A DNA stretch of 6,320 nucleotides, from NCBI GenBank assembly GCA_026692885.1, contig JAPLNJ010000766.1, positions 1-6,320 on the forward strand. Reading direction: 5' to 3'. The notes under the pieces were generated by a model. The model was not told the DNA's origin, made no database searches, and saw only the letters and a list, made by a program, of their open reading frames with translations. How positions within the stretch are numbered: position 1 is the stretch's first letter; the number at the start of each line of letters is the position of its first letter. The stretch is from Planctomycetota bacterium. GTDB lineage: Bacteria > Planctomycetota > Planctomycetia > Pirellulales > Pirellulaceae. Both the position numbers and the translations under genes were made by a program. Positions 1 to 6,047 of the stretch are shown piece after piece.

Positions 1-52
1 CGGCGACAGCAACAGGCGGGGAAAGACGGGCATGTCCCAGCTCTTGGCAACC
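1..52. other. unassigned left edge
   Basis: This short stretch precedes the first palindromic element. I see no convincing start, stop or motif that would assign it to a gene. It could be intergenic or the edge of a neighbouring gene outside the window. Confidence 0.4.
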
Positions 53-223
53 GGCCTTGATCATAACGTTGCGCAAAACGCTAGCAGCAGGAGGTCAGGG
101 TGGCTGGGGCAGAGTGCAGCGATGCCCCAGAAATCGGGGACTGGGGCTTCGCTTAGGCTCAGCCACCAGCCACCCGGATCATGGCCAGCACCGACAGCCG
201 TGCGCAACGTTACGATCAAGGCC
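53..223 (+). mobile_element. MITE-like palindromic element, copy A
   Basis: This 171-bp element begins and ends with GGCC. Its terminal inverted repeats, 53-75 against 201-223, match at 22 of 23 positions and start GGCCTTGATC. A second pairing (GGGTGGCTGG near 98-107 with CCAGCCACCC near 166-175) surrounds the interior, which contains a perfect 8-bp hairpin (CTGGGGCA at 104-111, TGCCCCAG at 123-130). It aligns gap-free with the reverse complement of 2521-2691 at 156 of 171 positions. It has no coding capacity, so any mobility would need a transposase supplied in trans. The 9-bp flanks (44-52 and 224-232) do not match, so no target duplication is visible for this copy. It lies 85 bp past the stop codon of the glycosidase gene and could also act as an mRNA 3'-end structure. 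The '+' orientation is arbitrary and only marks it as opposite to copy B. Confidence 0.8.
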
Positions 224-282
224 GGCGGAACGAAAACAGGACCAGCCGTTTGGCGCCCGACTCCCCAATTTTGCACGGCCCA

Positions 283-307
283 GGGCGGGACCCATGGGGA
301 ACCGCCC
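283..307 (-). terminator. possible hairpin terminator after the glycosidase gene
   Basis: Directly after the TAA stop of the glycosidase gene the minus strand can form a stem of GGGCGG with CCGCCC, with an inner CCC/GGG pairing in the loop. No T-run follows; the next bases are GC-rich and then AAAATT. It is therefore not a classical intrinsic terminator and may only be an mRNA 3'-end stem. The larger palindrome at 53-223 lies just downstream and could serve the same purpose. Confidence 0.3.
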
Positions 308-308
308 G

Positions 309-2333
309 TTACTCCTGGGCAAATGTGATGATCAGGGGACGATCGCTCAAGGTCACGTCCAGCGAATCAACCTTGCCGGGGGTCTGAAGGGGCTCGGTCC
401 CGGCCGTCGGGTCGTAAACCTTGACCGCCGGGTAACTGCGCCCCAGGTGCACGGTCACCTGATCGGCCCCCTTCAACCGCTCACTCCAGACGACTAGCCA
501 AAAGGTACCGTCGCTCTTCTGCAGGAGCAGTTCATGCACCGTACCCGGCTGGTCCGGAATCGAGTAGTGCAGTTGGCCAGGCGGGACGGGTGAGCCCTGG
601 TCGGCCAGGATCGTCGTGAGGTTGTGCAGGTACGAGGCAGCTTTGCGCGGCTGGTAGTCAGGCCGGAAGAACCCGAAGGTTTGATTGCCACCTTCATCGG
701 TACGGTCGCGCAGCAGGTAGACGGCGGTGTGGCTCCAGCCCCGCTTGAATTGATCCAGATAGAGGCTCAGCAGATTCAACGCCTGGATGTCTTCCGTAAG
801 CGGTCCCTCGATCGTGCAACCGGTTTCCGTGGTCACGCGCGGCAGGCTCAACAATTCGGTTTCCGAATAGCCCCGGTAGTGCTTGGCCCAGGTGAGCCCG
901 TAGTTGCCGTACAGGCCGTCGACCTTGCACGCGGCAGTCGGATCGGCCGCATTCCACGTTTTGTTGTCCGCCAAGCCGGGCGACCCCGGATGGTAGATGT
1001 AGTTATGAACGTTGGCGAAGTCAGCGTACTGGGTGCCCTCGGGCATCAACGTGCGGGCGCCTTGGGGGATCTTCAGGAACTGCAATCCGACGTTGTCTAA
1101 CTCGGCGCCTCCCTCGCTGATCGACCAGACGGGGAATTTCTTCAACACCGGATCGCCGTGGACGGCTTGGTACAAATCGCGTTGGAGCTTCGCGACGGCC
1201 ATCCACGAGGGGGCTGGGCCGCCGCCTTTTTCTCCCTGATACGTGACGCCCCAGTTGTTCGGTTCGTTATTGCCTTCGAAGGCCAGCAGGGCACCGGCCT
1301 CCGCCAACTGCCTGGCCGTTTCCAGGAGCTGCTCCAGATCGGTGCCGCCGCTGACCAGGCCCCAGCTGAACCGGACGCCCGTTTGTCGGTGCAGGTCAAG
1401 ATAGGTGGACACGGTGGTGGGACCCTGCGTCGTAAGACCCTCAATGCCACCCCTGACCCAACGAAACCCCGCGTACTTGACCATCTCCATGGTCTTCGGC
1501 AGCGGTTGGCCGCGATCGGGGAAGGTGGTGACAACCCCGATGCTGTTCAGGAAATCCGTCACCGGGATGGCGGCCGTCACCGCAGCCTTGGCGGCCGGAA
1601 GGAGTTCCAGGACGATGTGGTTGAAGACCTGCTCATCGAAGTTCTCGGTTCCCAACAGCACCAGTTGGCTAAACGAACTGGTCGTGGTGTCGATGAACTT
1701 CACCGTCGCGCCGGCACCCTCGTTCCAGTCCTGGCCGGTGATGGTCCAGACCCCGTCGGCTTCCCGGGAGACCGTCAGACGACTCAAGCTGCCGCCGTCG
1801 CGAACGGACGCGCGGGTGGCGTCAATCTCCTCGGACGCCCAGGTCTTGTCCGTGGAGGGAGTCCCGTTGGCGACGGGGCAGAACTGTACCGCCCACTTCG
1901 CCTTGCAGCGGTGGACCTCAAAGGCATAACCGCTGCCCCTGGCATCCAAGAGCATGAACGCGATGGCGTCAGCGCCCTGGTCGACGTCTCCCCAGCCCCA
2001 GCCGTACTCGAGCGAAAGCGCGAGCTGCCTGGGGTTCTTCACCTCAGCAAACGTGTTGGTCAGAGAGCCGTTCGGCTTGTGGGCCGCAAAGCGGGCCACC
2101 AAACCGGGGTTGTTCGCGGCTTCTTTCGGGTACTGGAACACGTCCCATTCGCCCTTCGCCTTCCAGCCAAGTGCTGCGAAGTCCCCCTGGGAAAAGTCGG
2201 ACTTGATGACCGTTGAGTTGGGCTGAGTGGCCTTCTTCTCCGCGGGTGGCTGACCATCCGCATGTCGCCCCAGCAGGACGATGACCATCACGCTGACGAG
2301 TAGAGTGCCGACGAGAGCAGGCTTGTGCTTCAT
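309..2333 (-). CDS. exported lectin-like plus clan GH-A-type glycoside hydrolase
   Basis: This encodes a 674-residue exported protein, probably a glycosidase. Residues 1-27 form a signal peptide (MKHKP, then a hydrophobic run to about 22). Residues 44-246 resemble a concanavalin A-like lectin/glucanase (LamG-type) jelly roll. Residues 262-575 look like a TIM barrel of clan GH-A: FEGNNEPN (353-359) carries the Asn-Glu-Pro triad with E357 as probable acid/base, NVHNY (441-445) gives H443 and Y445, and TTETG (501-505) places E503 as probable nucleophile. Residues 585-672 form a C-terminal beta domain, as is common beside such barrels. Start choice: ATG at 2333 begins the signal peptide and has AGGAG 9 nt upstream; an ATG 60 bp further up would bury the signal. 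The family is inferred from motifs; GH39- or GH5-like is plausible, and the substrate is unknown. MITE-like elements lie on both sides. A non-catalytic carbohydrate-binding role cannot be excluded. Confidence 0.9.
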   Translation of the reverse strand: MKHKPALVGTLLVSVMVIVLLGRHADGQPPAEKKATQPNSTVIKSDFSQGDFAALGWKAKGEWDVFQYPKEAANNPGLVARFAAHKPNGSLTNTFAEVKNPRQLALSLEYGWGWGDVDQGADAIAFMLLDARGSGYAFEVHRCKAKWAVQFCPVANGTPSTDKTWASEEIDATRASVRDGGSLSRLTVSREADGVWTITGQDWNEGAGATVKFIDTTTSSFSQLVLLGTENFDEQVFNHIVLELLPAAKAAVTAAIPVTDFLNSIGVVTTFPDRGQPLPKTMEMVKYAGFRWVRGGIEGLTTQGPTTVSTYLDLHRQTGVRFSWGLVSGGTDLEQLLETARQLAEAGALLAFEGNNEPNNWGVTYQGEKGGGPAPSWMAVAKLQRDLYQAVHGDPVLKKFPVWSISEGGAELDNVGLQFLKIPQGARTLMPEGTQYADFANVHNYIYHPGSPGLADNKTWNAADPTAACKVDGLYGNYGLTWAKHYRGYSETELLSLPRVTTETGCTIEGPLTEDIQALNLLSLYLDQFKRGWSHTAVYLLRDRTDEGGNQTFGFFRPDYQPRKAASYLHNLTTILADQGSPVPPGQLHYSIPDQPGTVHELLLQKSDGTFWLVVWSERLKGADQVTVHLGRSYPAVKVYDPTAGTEPLQTPGKVDSLDVTLSDRPLIITFAQE

Positions 2334-2342
2334 AAAGACAGG

Positions 2343-2347
2343 CTCCT
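2343..2347 (-). promoter_or_regulatory. ribosome binding site of the glycosidase gene
   Basis: The minus strand reads AGGAG within AGAGGAG, 9 nt before ATG 2333. This supports the start at the signal peptide over the longer in-frame start at 2393. Confidence 0.65.
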
Positions 2348-2511
2348 CTGTTGCTGAAGTTTGGATGGCTGGGAAAGCCGCACTTGTCGCCACCCGGAAT
2401 TCCCGTTTGTTGGAGCCGATTCTATCGAGACGCGGCGGCGAGAGATATCGTGGGACAGCGTTTAATTTCAGTTTGGCAGCTGACTTCCCTACCAGATCGT
2501 TGTGGTTGGGA
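2348..2511 (-). other. probable leader and promoter region of the glycosidase gene
   Basis: This stretch lies between copy B of the palindromic element and the glycosidase ribosome binding site. It has AT-richer patches, such as the minus-strand GATAGAAT near 2420 and GAAATTAAAC near 2460, that could hold a promoter. I could not match a clear -35/-10 pair at proper spacing, so no specific promoter is called. No credible gene lies here. Confidence 0.3.
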
Positions 2512-2520
2512 CTCTTCCGC
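2512..2520. repeat. 9-bp target-site duplication, left copy
   Basis: CTCTTCCGC directly abuts the GGCC end of the palindromic element at 2521. It is identical to 2692-2700, which directly abuts the other end. A perfect 9-bp direct repeat flush with both element ends is the expected mark of transposition with a 9-bp staggered cut. Confidence 0.75.
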
Positions 2521-2691
2521 GGCCTTGATCGTCAGGTTGCGCACTCCTGTCCGTGCTGGCAACGGTCCGGGTGGCTGGCGGCTGAGCCTAAGCGAAGCCC
2601 CAGTACCCGGTTTCTGGGGCATCGCTGCACTCTGCCCCAGCCACCCGGACCCCCTGCTGCTAGCGTTTTGCGCAACCGTATGATCAAGGCC
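2521..2691 (-). mobile_element. MITE-like palindromic element, copy B
   Basis: This is a 171-bp copy inverted relative to 53-223 and about 91% identical to it without gaps. The terminal inverted repeats match at 20 of 23 positions. A perfect 15-bp inner stem pairs 2564-2578 with 2637-2651 (GGTCCGGGTGGCTGG), and an 8-bp hairpin lies within (2614-2621 with 2633-2640). Perfect 9-bp direct repeats flank it exactly, fixing the boundaries and indicating insertion by a transposase. It encodes nothing and no transposase is in the window, so it is non-autonomous. It sits 15 bp after the stop codon of the 485-residue protein gene, where its hairpin may end or stabilise that transcript. A 9-bp duplication is seen in several IS families, so the parent cannot be named from this alone. 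Confidence 0.85.
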
Positions 2692-2700
2692 CTCTTCCGC
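2692..2700. repeat. 9-bp target-site duplication, right copy
   Basis: CTCTTCCGC follows the GGCC end of copy B and matches 2512-2520 exactly. The pre-insertion site would have carried one copy, 6 bp past the stop codon of the 485-residue protein gene. Confidence 0.75.
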
Positions 2701-2706
2701 CAATCC

Positions 2707-4164
2707 TCATGGGGCTGGCACAGGCTGGGCAGGCGGGAAGTCAGAGGGCTTCTTGACGGTGCCGTCCGAGACTTGTCGGACAGCTTCAAGCATCTCCTGG
2801 TGTGTCTGTGGATACCAGCTGGGGCCGAGCAGTTTATCGAGCATCTGCATGGTCTCCGCGGGCGTTTGGCCAGTGTTCCGCTGGTGACGCTTCCAGAACG
2901 AGTCCCACCACCACGGCGGCTGGACTTTATAACCCTTGAATTCCGTCGGCCGAGTGGATGGCCCGCCAACCACCAGGCTGCCGACGTACGTGGCGTCTTT
3001 GTAGACCCGATTGATTTGCGAGGCAATCTGCTCGAGGTCGTCTTCGGAGACCACGCCGTTGCTGGTAGCTTTGTAGAACTGCACCGTGACGCGGATGGGA
3101 TACTTGGGATCACGACGGACAGGTAGTCCGGCAATCTCTGTGAATGGTCCCTCGACTTTGCCGTGCCCGATCACCGCCTCTTCCACATCACTCGCGGCCG
3201 GAGCGAGTCCGCCGCCCATCCCCATGCCGCCCAGCCCTCCCATGCCGCCCCCGAATCCACCCGCCCGCAACGGGTGTTTTTGCTTGAGGGGCACCTGGAT
3301 CAAGAGCACCATGTTCAAACCGGTCTCGCCAGCCGCCTCGGCCGTGGGACGCTGTGTGCTCGCCTCGCCGCGGTGTTCGGCGTTGAAGTCGCTCTGGCGC
3401 TGGCCGGTCAGACTGGCCCGCTCCCCGCGCTGGTTGAAGAACAAGCGTTGGCCCCACGTCGAGCCGGCCTGAAACCGATCACGCTGGTTGTCGATGACCG
3501 TGACGCTGGTGCCCTCGCGGGTCGCCAGGATGGTCAACACGGCCGGGTCGTCCTGTTGGGATTGGTAGTTGAACAGCACGGGGTTGAACTCCGCCACACC
3601 CTCGCGCGGGATCGGCAGGAAGCAGGCTTGTGCGCTGACCAGCACGTGCGTGTCCCGCGGCGCCAGCAGTGATGTTGCCTCGCCGACCCACGAGTCGGAC
3701 TTGGTCAGGTATTTCCGCAGGCCCCCGAGGAATTCGCGGAGCGAGATTTTCTGCAGCGACTCGCCCTGCTGGTTTCCCACCAGCAACTGGAATTGCTCCA
3801 GGGGCACATCGCCGGTCAGATCGGAGAAGTTCGGGAAACGGATGACGGGCATGCAGGTCAGGGCATATTCACCGGAACGCAGGTCCCGTTGCTGGACTTG
3901 GATGGTCATGTCGCTGATGTTGGGACCCACGGCCGAGTTGTAGTACCGGGCGGTGTCTTCCCACGTGACGTTGAGCACCTGCAAACCGTGCTTCATGGCC
4001 AGCCAACCGGCGGCCGGGTCGCTAACCATAGCGGCCGTAGCTGCGACCACTTTCTGATAGGCCTGGCAGGCTGCGACCTGTTGCGGATCAGGCTCAGCGG
4101 CTGATGCCAGGGCCGCCGCTCCCCATCCGCCGACCACCAACGACAACACGGCGAGCGGCCTCAT
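2707..4164 (-). CDS. exported conserved protein of unknown function (Gly/Met-rich linker)
   Basis: This encodes 485 residues. Residues 1-22 are a signal peptide (hydrophobic stretch ending ALASA, with cleavage before AEP), so the protein is exported. Residues 60-260 form a dense domain with segments such as MPVIRFPNF (105-113), HVLVSAQACFLPIP (173-186), EFNPVLFNYQS (192-202) and VLTILATREGTSVTVID (209-225). I recognise this as a recurring bacterial pattern but cannot name a family or activity. A low-complexity Gly/Met linker (302-319) separates it from a second part (355-485) containing RVTVQFYKATSNGVV (358-372) and a Trp cluster near 418-424. The C-terminus is Pro-rich. No catalytic motif is evident. 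The start has AAGGGGA 6 nt upstream and overlaps the stop codon of the STN-module gene by 4 bp, suggesting co-expression and possibly a shared process. Function unknown. Confidence 0.92.
   Translation of the reverse strand: MRPLAVLSLVVGGWGAAALASAAEPDPQQVAACQAYQKVVAATAAMVSDPAAGWLAMKHGLQVLNVTWEDTARYYNSAVGPNISDMTIQVQQRDLRSGEYALTCMPVIRFPNFSDLTGDVPLEQFQLLVGNQQGESLQKISLREFLGGLRKYLTKSDSWVGEATSLLAPRDTHVLVSAQACFLPIPREGVAEFNPVLFNYQSQQDDPAVLTILATREGTSVTVIDNQRDRFQAGSTWGQRLFFNQRGERASLTGQRQSDFNAEHRGEASTQRPTAEAAGETGLNMVLLIQVPLKQKHPLRAGGFGGGMGGLGGMGMGGGLAPAASDVEEAVIGHGKVEGPFTEIAGLPVRRDPKYPIRVTVQFYKATSNGVVSEDDLEQIASQINRVYKDATYVGSLVVGGPSTRPTEFKGYKVQPPWWWDSFWKRHQRNTGQTPAETMQMLDKLLGPSWYPQTHQEMLEAVRQVSDGTVKKPSDFPPAQPVPAP
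4161..4164 (-). promoter_or_regulatory. ATGA stop/start overlap (translational coupling)
   Basis: On the minus strand the ATG of the 485-residue protein and the TGA of the STN-module protein share ATGA. This 4-bp overlap is typical of translationally coupled operon genes. Confidence 0.75.
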
Positions 4165-5957
4165 TTCGAATCCCCTTGTTTTCGGAGTTTGCGCAGGTCA
4201 GCCAGCAGCCGACTCACTTGCCGTTGCACGGCTGCCGTTTGTGCGACACCCATATTGCCACGAAAGAAGACGATTCGACCAGGGCCGCCGACCATATCCC
4301 AGGAGCTCGGAGAGACGGTCTCTCGAATCACGACGGCCAATCGGTCTGCCGCCTGATCCCTTTTCGTGCCCGCGGGCAGCAGATCCGCCACGTCATGCCA
4401 GCTCAAGACAATCGGCGCAGCGGCTGTCTTGGCCGAATAGATCACAATCTGGCCGCGCGCGACTGACCACCATAAGTCACGGCCCTGGAGACACAAATCG
4501 AGCACGGTGGCCAAGGGCACATCCGCGAGCGAGATGGTCAACGGAGCGTCGAGGTCGGGCGGCCGGATCGCGGCCCGTCGGTCGAGCACGATCGGGCAGG
4601 CGGCCTTCTGGCTCAGTGTGGCGAGCGTCTGATCCAGCGAGGCCTTGGAGCACGACACCGAGGTGGGCTTGGCCAAGGTCTCGGCCAATGGATCTCGATC
4701 AGCGGCCGGTAGCCGGCCGTGCAAGCGTTGCTGGAGGCCTTTCAGCCAGTCCGTAATCTGGTCGTGCTCCGGCTCGCCCTGCAAGACGATCAGGAAGCCT
4801 TCGAAGGGTACCAAGGAACCCGCGCCCCCGGCTTCTTGCCATGTCTCCGGTGAGACGCAGTCCGTCAGCAGGCTGAGGACTTCGCTGTACTCGTAGTCTT
4901 CACCCGCTGCGCGGGTTTCGCCCTCCGGCAGCAGATCGCGCACGTCATAGATCCCCGTACGCCAATGGGTCCTGGCCAGCTCTTCGGTCGTAATGACAAT
5001 CACGCCGTGGCGAGGAACCCAGCCGAGGCCCAGCGGCTCGAGCAGCGTCCGGAGGGCCGCCTCGAGTGTCACGTCCTTGACGCTCAGCCTGGCCGGTGGG
5101 TCCGGCGGCAACCCCGCTTCGTCGATTTCGTCACGAGCCAACACCACGTCCACGTCGGCGGCGGCGGACAGTTTGACCACGGCGTCGGACAGTGGCGTGT
5201 CGTGCAGTTCGAGTGAGAGTTTGCTGCCGAGCGTCTTGGCCCAGGCCGCCTCCGCAGGATCGTCAACTTGTTTGTCGAGGCACACGCGCCGCACACGTCG
5301 CAACAACTCGGCGATCTGTTCGTGGCGGGCATCGGTCTGTGAAATCACCAGAGTGCCGGCAAAGGGACGCACCGCACCGAAGCCGCCGACTGCGTCCCAG
5401 GCCGTGGGGTCGATGATGGACGTGAGGATCTCGATCATCCGCTCGTAGTCTCCCGCGCTGGCTTTCGCGGGATCGAGGCCGCGGGCGCGGAGGAAATCGC
5501 TGACGTCGTAGACCACGGTTCGCAGCTGACGCTCGGCCTCCGTCTGCGTGGTGATGACCAGCACTCCGTCACGGACGAAGTAGGCCAACTTCAGCGGTTG
5601 GAGCAGTTGCTGCAGCGCGCCCCCCAGCGTGCCGTGGGTCAGTCGAATCGAAAGCGGCATGCTTGGGTCGATGCCCTCCGCCTCCAAGTGACGCTGGTCG
5701 AGCACCACGTTGATCTTGTGGGTCAGCCGCAGGGATTCGACCAAGGTGTCCAGCGGAAACCCGCGCAATTTCAGATCGGGCCGGCTGGCCAGGACTCTAG
5801 TCAAGGCCGCGTCGGACGTAACGTCGGCGCCGGAGGCGGCTAGGGGACTGGGTGGCTCGACACCCTTCCCAGGTTCTGCGGCCGCGCCAGGAACCGTCGG
5901 CGTCAGGGCGCCCAAGACCCTGCCGACCACGAGCCAGATGCCAAGAAATCGTCGCAT
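4161..5957 (-). CDS. exported protein with three tandem STN-like modules
   Basis: This encodes 598 residues with a signal peptide at 1-27 (MRRF, hydrophobic core, then PGAAA before EP). The rest is three tandem modules of about 160 residues: 62-225, 247-410 and 432-591. Each opens with a secretin/TonB short N-terminal (STN)-like fold: a helix, a VVLD-type strand, LSI/LSV/ISL before a 'V/T-L-x-x-A/V-L' helix, then a strand ending VITT, VITT or VIYS. Each continues with a second block carrying YDVSDFL, YDVRDLL or HDVADLL, then PTAW, PETW or PSSW, a GG pair, and a closing helix. STN domains usually sit at the N-termini of secretins and TonB receptors, but no pore or barrel domain follows. A periplasmic binding or scaffold role is an inference. 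ATG 5957 is chosen because it starts the signal peptide and has GGGGAAA 7 nt upstream; the frame stays open to 6314, but that extension is Trp/Arg-rich and lacks family-like features. Confidence 0.92.
   Translation of the reverse strand: MRRFLGIWLVVGRVLGALTPTVPGAAAEPGKGVEPPSPLAASGADVTSDAALTRVLASRPDLKLRGFPLDTLVESLRLTHKINVVLDQRHLEAEGIDPSMPLSIRLTHGTLGGALQQLLQPLKLAYFVRDGVLVITTQTEAERQLRTVVYDVSDFLRARGLDPAKASAGDYERMIEILTSIIDPTAWDAVGGFGAVRPFAGTLVISQTDARHEQIAELLRRVRRVCLDKQVDDPAEAAWAKTLGSKLSLELHDTPLSDAVVKLSAAADVDVVLARDEIDEAGLPPDPPARLSVKDVTLEAALRTLLEPLGLGWVPRHGVIVITTEELARTHWRTGIYDVRDLLPEGETRAAGEDYEYSEVLSLLTDCVSPETWQEAGGAGSLVPFEGFLIVLQGEPEHDQITDWLKGLQQRLHGRLPAADRDPLAETLAKPTSVSCSKASLDQTLATLSQKAACPIVLDRRAAIRPPDLDAPLTISLADVPLATVLDLCLQGRDLWWSVARGQIVIYSAKTAAAPIVLSWHDVADLLPAGTKRDQAADRLAVVIRETVSPSSWDMVGGPGRIVFFRGNMGVAQTAAVQRQVSRLLADLRKLRKQGDSK
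4171..4177 (-). promoter_or_regulatory. ribosome binding site of the 485-residue protein gene
   Basis: The minus strand reads AAGGGGA with a 6-nt spacer to ATG 4164. It lies inside the 3' end of the upstream gene, so initiation may be helped by ribosomes finishing that gene. Confidence 0.5.
4185..4664 (-). repeat. third STN-like module (protein-level repeat)
   Basis: This encodes residues 432-591 of the STN-module protein. It keeps the shared HDVADLLP, PSSWDMVGGPG and closing-helix pattern. It is the most diverged of the three: the strand before the second block reads VIYS rather than VITT, and it lacks the acidic insert between the DVADLL and PSSW motifs. Confidence 0.65.
4728..5219 (-). 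repeat. second STN-like module (protein-level repeat)
   Basis: This encodes residues 247-410. VIVITT (319-324), YDVRDLLP (337-344), SPETW (369-373) and VPFEGFLIV (383-391) match the equivalents in the first module in order and spacing. Both modules span 164 residues. Confidence 0.7.
5283..5774 (-). repeat. first STN-like module (protein-level repeat)
   Basis: This encodes residues 62-225: VLVITT (132-137), YDVSDFL (150-156), DPTAW (183-187), a GG pair (191-192), RPFAGTLVISQT (197-208) and a helix ending LLRRVRR. It is the clearest STN-like module and defines the pattern for the other two. Confidence 0.7.
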
Positions 5958-5964
5958 GACAGCA

Positions 5965-5971
5965 TTTCCCC
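5965..5971 (-). promoter_or_regulatory. ribosome binding site of the STN-module gene
   Basis: The minus strand reads GGGGAAA with a 7-nt spacer to ATG 5957. It is a modest match to a Shine-Dalgarno sequence but supports this start over the upstream in-frame ATG at 6314, whose AGGAGG abuts the codon with no spacer. Confidence 0.45.
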
Positions 5972-6026
5972 GCTGAGTGTTCCGCCGACGCGGGCGAGGC
6001 CCACACGCCCCAGCCTTCCTGATTCT

Positions 6027-6047
6027 AGGGATCTGCTGAGGATCCCT
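6027..6047. other. 7-bp perfect inverted repeat in the STN-gene leader
   Basis: AGGGATC and GATCCCT form a perfect 7-bp stem around a 7-nt loop, 70 bp upstream of ATG 5957. No T-run follows on either strand. It could be a leader hairpin or a protein-binding site, or chance. Confidence 0.3.

Noticed and set aside
44..232. 9-bp target duplication around copy A
   Set aside because: The flanks TTGGCAACC and GGCGGAACG match poorly, and shifting the boundaries gave no better match.
1158..2216. 352-codon plus-strand open frame opposite the glycosidase gene
   Set aside because: It is Arg/Gly/Asp-rich with no domain-like pattern and lies entirely antisense to a gene with clear domains and a signal peptide. 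Long antisense frames are expected at this GC content.
2334..2393. 20-residue N-terminal extension of the glycosidase
   Set aside because: It would place the signal peptide internally, while ATG 2333 has AGGAG 9 nt upstream.
53..2691. CRISPR-like repeat array
   Set aside because: There are only two copies, inverted and 2.3 kb apart, each internally palindromic; no regular repeat-spacer pattern exists.
2281..3126. 281-codon plus-strand open frame across the palindromic element
   Set aside because: It runs through two genes antisense, a non-coding gap and a mobile element, and its translation lacks family-like features.
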